A stretch of 12,793 nt of DNA, from the NCBI GenBank assembly GCA_902492855.1, contig CABUMU010000053.1:1-12793 (forward strand), given 5' to 3'. The notes beneath the pieces were generated by a model that was not told the DNA's origin, searched no databases, and was given only the letters and a program-made list of their open reading frames with translations. The position numbers and the translations under genes are program-made. Below are positions 1 through 7,007 of this stretch, one piece after another; position 1 is the stretch's first letter, and the number at the start of each line of letters is the position of its first letter. This DNA is from an uncultured Collinsella sp. (GTDB lineage: Bacteria; Actinomycetota; Coriobacteriia; Coriobacteriales; Coriobacteriaceae).

Positions 1-275
1 CGCCCAAACGCCTCGTCGAGCGCCACGAACTCGGTCATAAACAGGTCATACCACTCGCAGGTCGACGACGTACCCACCGGTAGCGCCGAAGAGAAGCCCA
101 CGCGCATGTGCGGGGAGAAGCCCTGCGTGACGGCATAGGGAAGTCCCGCACGGCGCACGATGCGCTCAATGGTATGGATTACTTCGAGATGGCCCAGGTA
201 CTTAAGGCGATCGCGCTTGCCATAGCGAACACGAAGTCTAAAGAGCGTGGGGTTGTCGGTCAGGCGCTCACTCAT
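1..275 (-). CDS. DUF2344 / TIGR03936 radical SAM-linked protein, N-terminal part
   Basis: This gene starts at ATG 273-275 and runs off the left window edge, so only about 91 N-terminal residues are visible. They match the typical start of the DUF2344 family: an RVRYGKRDRLKYLGHLE stretch, then ERIVRRAGLPYAVTQGFSPHMRVGFSSALPVG split over the conserved RRAGLP and QGFSPH motifs, and a TSSTCEWYDL segment. The start overlaps the stop codon of the upstream radical SAM gene by four bases (ATGA), a classic sign of translational coupling. The biochemical role of the family is not established to my knowledge. It is nearly always found beside, or fused to, the TIGR03960 radical SAM protein, as here. The family call is strong and the function is unknown. 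Confidence 0.88.
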   Translation of the reverse strand, partial: MSERLTDNPTLFRLRVRYGKRDRLKYLGHLEVIHTIERIVRRAGLPYAVTQGFSPHMRVGFSSALPVGTSSTCEWYDLFMTEFVALDEAFG

Positions 276-2149
276 GCGCGATCACCCATCAATACATTCT
301 TGGCGTGGAGCGTGGGGCAGATCCCGCAGCCGGTGCACGACGTACGGGTGCAGTCGGGAGTCGTGACGCCCTCGAGCGAGCGACGGTACTCGCGCTCGAG
401 GAAACCGCGCGTGCAGCCGGGGCTCACATGCTCCCACGGCAAACGCCAATCCAACTCGTAGGGCAGGTGCACGAGCTCATTGAGGTCGATGCCGTTTTTG
501 GCAGCAGCTTCCTTCCAGTTATCGAGCGAGAAATGCTCTACCCAGGCGTCAAAGCGAGAGCCCGAGCGCCAAGCATCGATGATGACGGGCGTCATGTCAC
601 GACCGGCGCGGGACAGCGCGGCCTCGATGAGCGAGGTCTCGGCATCGTGGTAATGAACGCGGACGGCACGGTTGCGAACGCTCGTGACGAGCAGCTTCTG
701 GCGACGCTTGACGTCGTCGTAGTCGAGCTGCGGGCACCACTGGAACGACGTGGCAGCCTTGGGGATAAAGACCGAAACCGAGATCGACACCGAGATCGAG
801 CCGCGACGAGCCTTGGGCACCACGGAACGACCGAGCTCCAGCACGTGATCGGCCAGATTGGCGATGGCCACGATGTCCTCGTCGCGCTCGCCGGGAAGGC
901 CCATCATAAAGTAGAGCTTCATGCGGTTCCAGCCGGCCTCGAAGGCCGCCTTGGCCGCACGGTCCAGGTCCTCCTCGGTCACGTTCTTGTTAATGATGTC
1001 GCGCATGCGCTGGCTGCCGGCCTCGGGCGCGAACGTCAGTCCGCCCTTCTTTTCGCCGGCGACCGACTCGGCCATATCCACGCCAAACGAATCCAGGCGC
1101 TGCGACGGAATAGACACGCGAATACCCGTATCCTCCAGGCGGCGGTTGAGCCTGCCGAGCACGTCGCGAATGCAGGAGTGGTCGGTCGTGGAGAGCGAGG
1201 TCAGCGACACCTCGTCATAGCCGGTCTTTTCCAGACCCTGAATCACCGACGAGACGATCTGGTCGGCCGAGCGCTCACGCACCGGGCGATACGTCATGCC
1301 GGCCTGGCAAAAACGACAGCCGCGGGCGCAGCCGCGCAGGATCTCGATAGACAGGCGGTCGTGGACCAGCTGCGCATAGGGCACGCACGACTGCGACAGC
1401 GGATTCGTGGCGCCGAAATCCTCGACGACGCGCTTGTAGACCACGGCCGGCGCATCCTTGCCTTCACGCGGCACGGTGTAGCCATGCGGCGAGCAGGGCT
1501 CGTCGTGACGAACCTCATAGAGCGACGGCACGTAGTTGCCGGCAATGGATGCAAGCTGCTCAACAATCTGCGCGCGCGGGACCCCTTCGTCACGCAGGCG
1601 GCGATGCAGCTGGCAGGTCTCGAGCAGCGATTCCTCGCCCTCACCGATGAGGATGGCATCGAAGAAGGCCGCGTACGGCTCGGGGTTGTACACCGAGGGA
1701 CCGCCGGCGATGATGATTGGGTCGTCTTCACCTCGGTCGGCCGCTAACAGCGGAATGCCAGCGAGGTCCAAAGCCTCGAGGAAGTTCGTCACCGCCATCT
1801 CGTGCGGCACATGCAGACCGACGATATCAAACGAAGCGACCGGCGCTGCACCCTCGAGCGATAGCAGCGGAATACCCGCCTCGCGCATGGCGTCGCCCAT
1901 ATCGGGCCACGGCACATAGCCGCGCTCGCAGGAGATGCCCTCGGCCTGGTTAAGGATGTTGTAGAGGATGGCGATGCCCTGGTTGGGCAGACCGACCTCG
2001 TACACATCCGGATAGATCAGGCAGCAACGGTAGTCGGCATCGGCCTTGGAAAGCGTGCCCCACTCGTGATCGATATAGCGGCTCGGCTTCTCGACCTTGG
2101 CGAGCAGCGGCTCAATTAAATGAAAACAATCTTGGTATGCAACGCGCAA
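272..2149 (-). CDS. TIGR03960-type B12-binding/radical SAM protein
   Basis: A 625-residue protein. Residues about 35-240 resemble a cobalamin-binding-like Rossmann region (CLIYPDVYEVGLPNQG, DIVGLHVPHEM, IIIAGGPSVYNPEP, ILIGEGEES). A radical SAM core follows, with the cluster motif CARGCRFC giving Cys274, Cys278 and Cys281, and with GGLTFAPEAGSQRMR and MMGLPGE near 417-421. A C-terminal cysteine group (Cys600, 605, 608, 611) could bind a second metal centre. Family members have this layout; substrate and reaction are unknown. The start is TTG: AGGGG at 2157-2161 lies seven bases upstream, and no in-frame ATG occurs before residue 84. The gene begins 10 bases after the DUF697-like gene and overlaps the DUF2344 gene by four bases. 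Residues 451-458 (SISVSISV) are encoded by a tandem 12-base repeat. Confidence 0.92.
   Translation of the reverse strand: MRVAYQDCFHLIEPLLAKVEKPSRYIDHEWGTLSKADADYRCCLIYPDVYEVGLPNQGIAILYNILNQAEGISCERGYVPWPDMGDAMREAGIPLLSLEGAAPVASFDIVGLHVPHEMAVTNFLEALDLAGIPLLAADRGEDDPIIIAGGPSVYNPEPYAAFFDAILIGEGEESLLETCQLHRRLRDEGVPRAQIVEQLASIAGNYVPSLYEVRHDEPCSPHGYTVPREGKDAPAVVYKRVVEDFGATNPLSQSCVPYAQLVHDRLSIEILRGCARGCRFCQAGMTYRPVRERSADQIVSSVIQGLEKTGYDEVSLTSLSTTDHSCIRDVLGRLNRRLEDTGIRVSIPSQRLDSFGVDMAESVAGEKKGGLTFAPEAGSQRMRDIINKNVTEEDLDRAAKAAFEAGWNRMKLYFMMGLPGERDEDIVAIANLADHVLELGRSVVPKARRGSISVSISVSVFIPKAATSFQWCPQLDYDDVKRRQKLLVTSVRNRAVRVHYHDAETSLIEAALSRAGRDMTPVIIDAWRSGSRFDAWVEHFSLDNWKEAAAKNGIDLNELVHLPYELDWRLPWEHVSPGCTRGFLEREYRRSLEGVTTPDCTRTSCTGCGICPTLHAKNVLMGDRA
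777..800 (-). repeat. Tandem 12-base repeat inside the radical SAM gene
   Basis: Two adjacent 12-base units (777-788 and 789-800) differ at one base and encode SISV twice, just before the FIPKAATSFQW motif. This looks like a small in-frame duplication. Confidence 0.6.
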
Positions 2150-2159
2150 CGGAAAACCC

Positions 2160-3089
2160 CTAAGCAGCGAGATCTGATGCGTCCTGATAGGACGCCATAG
2201 GACGGGTAGCGCCCGCGACCGTGGTCACCAGATCGCGAACGCGGGAGAACGTGGCAGTGACCACCTCGTTGGCACGGCTGTAGTCGACATCGCGCTCGTA
2301 GAGCGAAACGAGCGCACGGCCCATGCCATAGGTGCCCGCGGCGGCAGTGAGCGCCTTGACGGCAAACCCAATATGCGGCGTCTGCTTGACGAGTGCGCGG
2401 GTGACCGCGCGGATAACAAAACCGCCGGCAAGCACGCCCGCGACCTCGTAGCCGCGCTCGGGCTTAATGCCGCGTCCAAAGACGGCAGCGAGCTCAAAGA
2501 GCATGCCCACCTGCGCCAGCGCCATAACGGGATAATCGGCGCCCGGCAAAAACGCCAGCGCACCGGTCGCCATATTGGTGAGCGCGCACGAGGTGATGAT
2601 ACGGTTGGCCGCCGCGATGCGCATGAAGGCAAAGTTCGCCGCAAAAGCCGTTTCCTTGTCGGTGCGATCGAGAATCCAGCGGGCAAGCGTCTCGAGCAGA
2701 TACGTCTTATCGGTTGCCGCTACCACGCCGAGCATGGGCGTAGACTCCTCGATAAACGGCACCTCCACAGCAGACTCGGCAAGCACGCACACGGGCGCGC
2801 CGGCGATCACGAGCTCCTGCACGGCACTCTCCAAGCGGTCGGAACCACACGAGAGCACCAGCACCACATCGGTATCGGTCTTTGGAGCAATTCGCTCCTC
2901 CCCCAGACGCTCGACGCGCACAATGCCCGAGGTCGTCTGCGGCACAAAGGCGTCACGCACCGTCTCGGCCAGAAAGCGCGAGGCGGACGAATCCAGATAG
3001 ACCGAGACGCGCACAGGTGTATCGGAATCCTTCTTAACGGACGCGCCCATCTTAAAAGCGCGGGTCAGCTTATCTACGGGAATTTTCAT
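2160..3089 (-). CDS. DUF697-like membrane protein with P-loop-less N-terminal domain
   Basis: A 309-residue protein of unknown function. Residues about 150-262 look like the DUF697 family found at the C-terminus of some GTPases: RIAAANRIITSCALTNMATG, a LPGADYPVMALAQVGMLFELAAVFG stretch and following hydrophobic segments that could be membrane-associated. Residues about 25-140 alternate beta-like and helical stretches (VRVSVYLD, DVVLVLS, APVCVLAES) as in a small GTPase or Rossmann fold. However, no GxxxxGKS/T P-loop and no NKxD motif are visible, so nucleotide binding is doubtful. ATG at 3089 has GGAGGGG six bases upstream. The gene sits 18 bases after rodA and 10 before the radical SAM gene, clearly in the same transcription unit. 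The family call is moderate; the pseudo-GTPase idea is inference. Confidence 0.7.
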   Translation of the reverse strand: MKIPVDKLTRAFKMGASVKKDSDTPVRVSVYLDSSASRFLAETVRDAFVPQTTSGIVRVERLGEERIAPKTDTDVVLVLSCGSDRLESAVQELVIAGAPVCVLAESAVEVPFIEESTPMLGVVAATDKTYLLETLARWILDRTDKETAFAANFAFMRIAAANRIITSCALTNMATGALAFLPGADYPVMALAQVGMLFELAAVFGRGIKPERGYEVAGVLAGGFVIRAVTRALVKQTPHIGFAVKALTAAAGTYGMGRALVSLYERDVDYSRANEVVTATFSRVRDLVTTVAGATRPMASYQDASDLAA

Positions 3090-3107
3090 GGCAAACCCCT
3101 CCAGCGG

Positions 3108-4334
3108 TTACGCGGCGCCCGAACGATGCCGCCATATGGATTGTACGATACCCACCGTCAGCAGCTGAATCATCATCGAAGACGAACCGAAGCTAATAAA
3201 TGGGAGCGGAATACCGGTAATCGGCATCACGCCGATGCACATGCCGATGTTTTCGAAGGTCTGGAACGCCCACATGCCAACGATGCCCACACACGAAAGA
3301 CGCAAAAACAGCGACTCACACTTAAAGGCGACGCGAATCGTCGAAAAGATCAGCAGCACGTAGAGGCACAGGAGCAAAAAGGAACCGCAAAAACCAAAGG
3401 TCTCGGACAGGAAGGCGAAGACGAAGTCGGTGTGGAACTCAGGCAGAAAGCCGCCGGCCGACTGCGTCGCATGCCCCAGGCCCTTACCAAAGAAGCCGCC
3501 CGAGCCAACGGCGATAAGCGACTGCTGCAGGTTGTAGGCATCGTCCGAATCGGCATTATCGGGGTCGATAAAGACCGTCAGACGGTTCATCTGATACTGC
3601 TTGATGAGCACATCGTGGCCGAGCAACGAATCAAAGACCGAATCGAGCGCCAGAACGAGGGCCACCAAGCCCACGAGCAGGGCCAGAGTCGACAGCACCC
3701 ATTCGCGGCGTGCACCGCTCATGCAGATGACGATGGCGCCCGAAACAAGCACGACCAGGCCCGAGCCCAGGTCGCCCATGGCAACGACGGCCAAAAACGG
3801 AATGGACAGCATGCCGCAGAGCTTGACGTAGTCGCGAACGGTATCGATGCGACCGTTATATTGCGAGCCAAGCGTAGCAATAAAGAAGATGGTGATGAGC
3901 TTGGCAAGCTCAACCGGCTGGAATGTCAAGCCGATACCGGGAATCTTGATCCAACCCGTCATGCCCAGACCGCCCGTATAGGACAGACCCGGAATCTTGG
4001 GCGAGAAGATCACGATCAGGTCAATGACGAGCAACGCCGTCGAGAAATTGGAAATACCGCGAAGGTCGGTACGCCAGACGAGCACCGCCAGCACCGCTCC
4101 GATGCCAATTCCCAGCAGATGGCGTGAGAACGAAGCATCGGTCTTAAACTGCGAAGCCGACCAGATAATGATGGCACCGTAGGCGACGAGCGCCACTGTA
4201 GCCACGAGCACACCGATATGCACCTTTTGGCGAAACGTGCCGCGCGAGGCCGAAAGTTGCTTGTTGACGCGGTCCAGGCTGCTGCGAGAGCCGGTCTTGG
4301 TTGAACGGAACAGATCCGCCGGAGAAAAATCCAT
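3108..4334 (-). CDS. rodA: RodA, SEDS-family peptidoglycan glycosyltransferase
   Basis: A 408-residue polytopic membrane protein of the SEDS family, which polymerises lipid II into glycan strands for lateral wall growth together with PBP2. After a basic cytoplasmic N-tail (about residues 1-37) come multiple hydrophobic segments. Family landmarks are GWIKIPGIGLTFQPVELAKL (127-146), GDLGSG (187-192), a long extracellular loop, GSGGFFGKGLGHATQS, LPEFHTDFVFAFLSETFG and a C-terminal PLPFISFGSSSM. Asp303 in HTDF matches the catalytic aspartate of RodA/FtsW. The usual FQPSE reads FQPVE here. ATG 4334 follows AGGAGG by five bases; that Shine-Dalgarno includes the TAG stop of the PBP2 gene. FtsW and SpoVE are the paralogous alternatives, but the mreBCD-PBP2 context points to RodA. 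Confidence 0.96.
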   Translation of the reverse strand: MDFSPADLFRSTKTGSRSSLDRVNKQLSASRGTFRQKVHIGVLVATVALVAYGAIIIWSASQFKTDASFSRHLLGIGIGAVLAVLVWRTDLRGISNFSTALLVIDLIVIFSPKIPGLSYTGGLGMTGWIKIPGIGLTFQPVELAKLITIFFIATLGSQYNGRIDTVRDYVKLCGMLSIPFLAVVAMGDLGSGLVVLVSGAIVICMSGARREWVLSTLALLVGLVALVLALDSVFDSLLGHDVLIKQYQMNRLTVFIDPDNADSDDAYNLQQSLIAVGSGGFFGKGLGHATQSAGGFLPEFHTDFVFAFLSETFGFCGSFLLLCLYVLLIFSTIRVAFKCESLFLRLSCVGIVGMWAFQTFENIGMCIGVMPITGIPLPFISFGSSSMMIQLLTVGIVQSIWRHRSGAA

Positions 4335-4343
4335 CGCAACCTC

Positions 4344-6413
4344 CTATCGAACCGAAGAATCGCCCGAGGCCGAAGAGGTATCGGGCTCGTCATAAATCAC
4401 GCCGAGCACGTCACGCACGACATGCATCGCGGTATCTGAGCCGCCGCCGCCCTGCTCCAGGACAGTAGCGATGACATACTTGGGGTCATCGGCCGGTGCA
4501 TAGGCGCAGAACCAAGCGTATTCGTCCTCGCCGCTCTTCTCCCCCGTGCCCGACTTGCCGTATACCTGCGGCGTCAGGGTGCCAAAGTGCGCCGCCAGGG
4601 ACGTCGATGCCGTGTAAATCACGTCGTGCATGCCGTTGCGAACTAGAGCCAAATCCGAATCGCTGTTGATCTTGGCCTCCAGGCGCTTCTTCTTGCCCTT
4701 GCCGTTGTACTTATAGGCATCGCCGTCGCCATCGCGCGACACGGCAGACAAAAATACGTGAGGCACGTACTGTTTGCCGCCGTTGGCAAGACCCATATAG
4801 GCGCACGCCATCTGCAGGGGCGTCACCAGGATGTCGCCCTGGCCGATAGCAATGTTGGTCATATCGCCGGCATTCCACTTGCGGTCCTCGGCAGAGGCGT
4901 CGGTGAAGTATGACTCTTTCCACTCGGCATCGGGAATACGACCCGCGCCCTCACTCGGCAGATCGATACCGCAGGTCTTGCCTAGGCCCCAGCGACGAAA
5001 GACCTCCTGCAGGCCCTCGGGATGTTGCTCGTCATAAAAGAACGCCTTACCCATGTCGTAGAAGACGGGGTCGCACGAGTTGGCGATACCCGACTGCAGC
5101 GTCATGGTGCCGTGGCCAGACGTCAGCCAGCAGCGCTTGCCCCAAGCCTTGCCCAGACCCGTCCAATAACCCGTGCAGTTGGTTGTCTGCGTTGAAGTGT
5201 AGGTTCCAAACTCAAGACCGGCCAGTGCCGAGAGCGGCTTGATGGTCGAGGCCGACATGTACTGTCCGCTAATGGCGCGGTTGAGCAGCGGGTGCGAACC
5301 CTTGTCATCATTGAGCTCGGTCCACACGTCATTTGAGACGCCGCCGATAAAGACGGACGGATCGAACTTGGGCTGGCTCGCCATGCCCAGGATCTCGCCA
5401 TTGTTGGGATCGAGACACACCACAGCGCCGTTGCCGGCATTGCTGTAGCCAGTGGTCTTGGCAAGCTCGATAGCGCTCGCCAGCGCCGTCTCACAGGCCT
5501 GTTGGATCTTAAGGTCGAGCGTGAGCTTAATGTCGGAGCCGGCCTTCGCGGGCACGGCGCCGGCCTGACCGGTCACATTGCCCGAGGCATCGACCTTGAC
5601 GGTCTGCTCGCCACGAATACCCTGCAGCAGGTTTTCGTAGTAGCTCTCAACGCCCGCCTGGCCCACGATATCGCCCGACTGGTACGTAATCTTGCCAGCA
5701 GAAGCATCATCATCGCCAGAGGTTTTCTTATTCTGGGCCTCGAGCTGCTCGGAGGTAATGGTGCCGGTATAGCCCAAGATATGGCATGCCGTCTCGCCGT
5801 ATGGATACTGGCGCTCGGTACGCTCGGCAATCTTGACGCCCGGGAACTCGCCGGCGTGTTCCTTGATATAGGCAACCGTGGAGCGACGGACGTCCGTCGC
5901 GATGGTATGCAGGCTCTGAGCGCCCTCTGTATTGTCCTGAATATTGCGAAGGACCGCCACATAAGGCATTCCAAGCACGTTGGCAAGATGGCGAACCAGA
6001 ACCTCATCCTCGGCAAGGTCGCGGTAGGCCACGACAGCAAGTGAGGGACGGTTCTGGACAAGCGCCACGCCATTGCGGTCGAGGATGCGGCCGCGCACAG
6101 CGGGTGTGGTAACGGTGCGAGTCTGATTACTATTGGCCTGCTTCTCGTAATAGTCCGACGAGACCATCTGCATGCCCCACAGCTTGACGGCAAGTGCCGC
6201 AAACATCGCGCCCACACCCGTGGTGAGGATGGAAAAGCGGCCCTTAAAGGCGGTCGCCGCGGTATTGCCCTCGCCCTCGGTGGCGCGCGGGGCCGTTCCA
6301 TGCTGTGTATCGTAGGTAAAACGGGAATCGCCACGACGCATGATGACCAGCGCGACCACGATGGCCACAACCAGCACGATACCGGCGATAATAACCGTCA
6401 TCTGGGAAGACAT
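4344..6413 (-). CDS. mrdA: Penicillin-binding protein 2 (class B transpeptidase, elongasome)
   Basis: A 689-residue D,D-transpeptidase that crosslinks glycan made by RodA on the outer face of the membrane. The canonical membrane span is residues about 60-82, followed by the PBP dimerisation domain (RGRILDRNG at 107-115, RQYPYGETACHILGYTG). The transpeptidase domain has S389-T-I-K392 (active-site serine motif), S446-C-D448 and K620-S-G-T623. A second, earlier hydrophobic stretch (residues about 6-25, followed by MRRGDSR) gives two predicted N-terminal spans, where class B PBPs normally have one. The start is secure: ATG 6413 has GGGGAGG seven bases upstream, overlapping the mreD stop. Residues flanking the active-site serine are SASTIK where PGSTFK is typical. 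It ends nine bases before rodA with a Ser/Asp-rich tail. Confidence 0.95.
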   Translation of the reverse strand: MSSQMTVIIAGIVLVVAIVVALVIMRRGDSRFTYDTQHGTAPRATEGEGNTAATAFKGRFSILTTGVGAMFAALAVKLWGMQMVSSDYYEKQANSNQTRTVTTPAVRGRILDRNGVALVQNRPSLAVVAYRDLAEDEVLVRHLANVLGMPYVAVLRNIQDNTEGAQSLHTIATDVRRSTVAYIKEHAGEFPGVKIAERTERQYPYGETACHILGYTGTITSEQLEAQNKKTSGDDDASAGKITYQSGDIVGQAGVESYYENLLQGIRGEQTVKVDASGNVTGQAGAVPAKAGSDIKLTLDLKIQQACETALASAIELAKTTGYSNAGNGAVVCLDPNNGEILGMASQPKFDPSVFIGGVSNDVWTELNDDKGSHPLLNRAISGQYMSASTIKPLSALAGLEFGTYTSTQTTNCTGYWTGLGKAWGKRCWLTSGHGTMTLQSGIANSCDPVFYDMGKAFFYDEQHPEGLQEVFRRWGLGKTCGIDLPSEGAGRIPDAEWKESYFTDASAEDRKWNAGDMTNIAIGQGDILVTPLQMACAYMGLANGGKQYVPHVFLSAVSRDGDGDAYKYNGKGKKKRLEAKINSDSDLALVRNGMHDVIYTASTSLAAHFGTLTPQVYGKSGTGEKSGEDEYAWFCAYAPADDPKYVIATVLEQGGGGSDTAMHVVRDVLGVIYDEPDTSSASGDSSVR

Positions 6414-6420
6414 CTACGGG

Positions 6421-6429
6421 CCTCCCCTA
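6421..6429 (-). promoter_or_regulatory. Ribosome binding site of mrdA fused to the mreD stop codon
   Basis: The minus strand reads TAGGGGAGG: TAG ends mreD, and GGGGAGG is a near-perfect Shine-Dalgarno seven bases before the PBP2 ATG. This fixes the PBP2 start and therefore the presence of its first hydrophobic segment. Confidence 0.8.
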
Positions 6430-6993
6430 TTTGAGCTTGCGGGTCTTGGGCTTAAAGCGCATACCCGTCTGGCGTCCGCCACGTGCAGAGAATCCATAGC
6501 CGGACTGTGGCACGACGCCGGACATCAAAAACGGAATGGCAACCAGACCCGTCAGGATCGAGGACGGCAGCGCATGGCCGAAGATCGCCACGACAAAGCT
6601 CGTCTCCAAACCCATAAACAGCAAGATGATGCTGTAGATCACATTAATGACGAGCGCGAAGGCACCCACAGTGACGCCGCGCGCACTTGGGGTACCGCCC
6701 GTCTGACCGACGGCGCTGTGCACCAGGGCAAAAGAACCCACGGTCAGCAGGAGCGACATAATGCCCACCGGCACGGCAGCGGACAGGTCATAAAACAAGC
6801 CGCTGCAAAAACCGCACACGACGGCACGGGTCGGGTCGCCCGAGAACACACTCAGGCACACCAGGATAATCATGAAGTTGACGCGACCACCCGCAATGGA
6901 GATCTGCGGTGCCAGGCCTGCCTGCAGCAGCACGCACACGATGGCGGCGATCACAAACGTGCGGGAGCTCATCCCCTGCTCGTGTAGATCCAT
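6427..6993 (-). CDS. mreD: Rod shape-determining protein MreD
   Basis: A polytopic membrane protein of 188 residues from the start chosen here, typical for MreD, which joins MreC in the elongasome. Hydrophobic segments include TFVIAAIVCVLLQAGLAP, NFMIILVCLSVFSG, VVCGFCSGLFYDLSAAVPVG (the conserved GFxxGLxxD-like motif), MSLLLTVGSFALVH, VTVGAFALVINVIYSIILLF and a final span near HALPSSILTGLVAIPFL, ending in a basic tail. Two start codons lie six bases apart. The first ATG (6999) is only one base from the GGGGG Shine-Dalgarno at 7001-7005. The second ATG (6993) is seven bases away, so I prefer the second. The gene starts about 11 bases after mreC and the next gene's Shine-Dalgarno overlaps its stop. 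Sequence conservation of MreD is low in general, so order and topology carry much of the call. Confidence 0.92.
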   Translation of the reverse strand: MDLHEQGMSSRTFVIAAIVCVLLQAGLAPQISIAGGRVNFMIILVCLSVFSGDPTRAVVCGFCSGLFYDLSAAVPVGIMSLLLTVGSFALVHSAVGQTGGTPSARGVTVGAFALVINVIYSIILLFMGLETSFVVAIFGHALPSSILTGLVAIPFLMSGVVPQSGYGFSARGGRQTGMRFKPKTRKLK

Positions 6994-7000
6994 GGACATG

Positions 7001-7007
7001 CCCCCTA
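7001..7007 (-). promoter_or_regulatory. Ribosome binding site of mreD fused to the mreC stop codon
   Basis: TAGGGGG on the minus strand holds the mreC stop TAG and the Shine-Dalgarno of mreD. Its distance to ATG 6999 is one base and to ATG 6993 seven bases, favouring the second Met. Confidence 0.7.

Noticed and set aside
305..1747. A 480-codon open frame on the plus strand, opposite the radical SAM gene
   Set aside because: No motifs, unusual Arg/His/Ala composition, no ribosome binding site of note, and complete overlap with a clear family member on the other strand.
2373..4127. A 584-codon open frame on the plus strand, opposite the DUF697-like gene and rodA
   Set aside because: Its translation is rich in His, Arg, Gln and Asp with no recognisable domain, and it lies opposite two well-supported genes. 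Biased third-codon GC content commonly opens such antisense frames.
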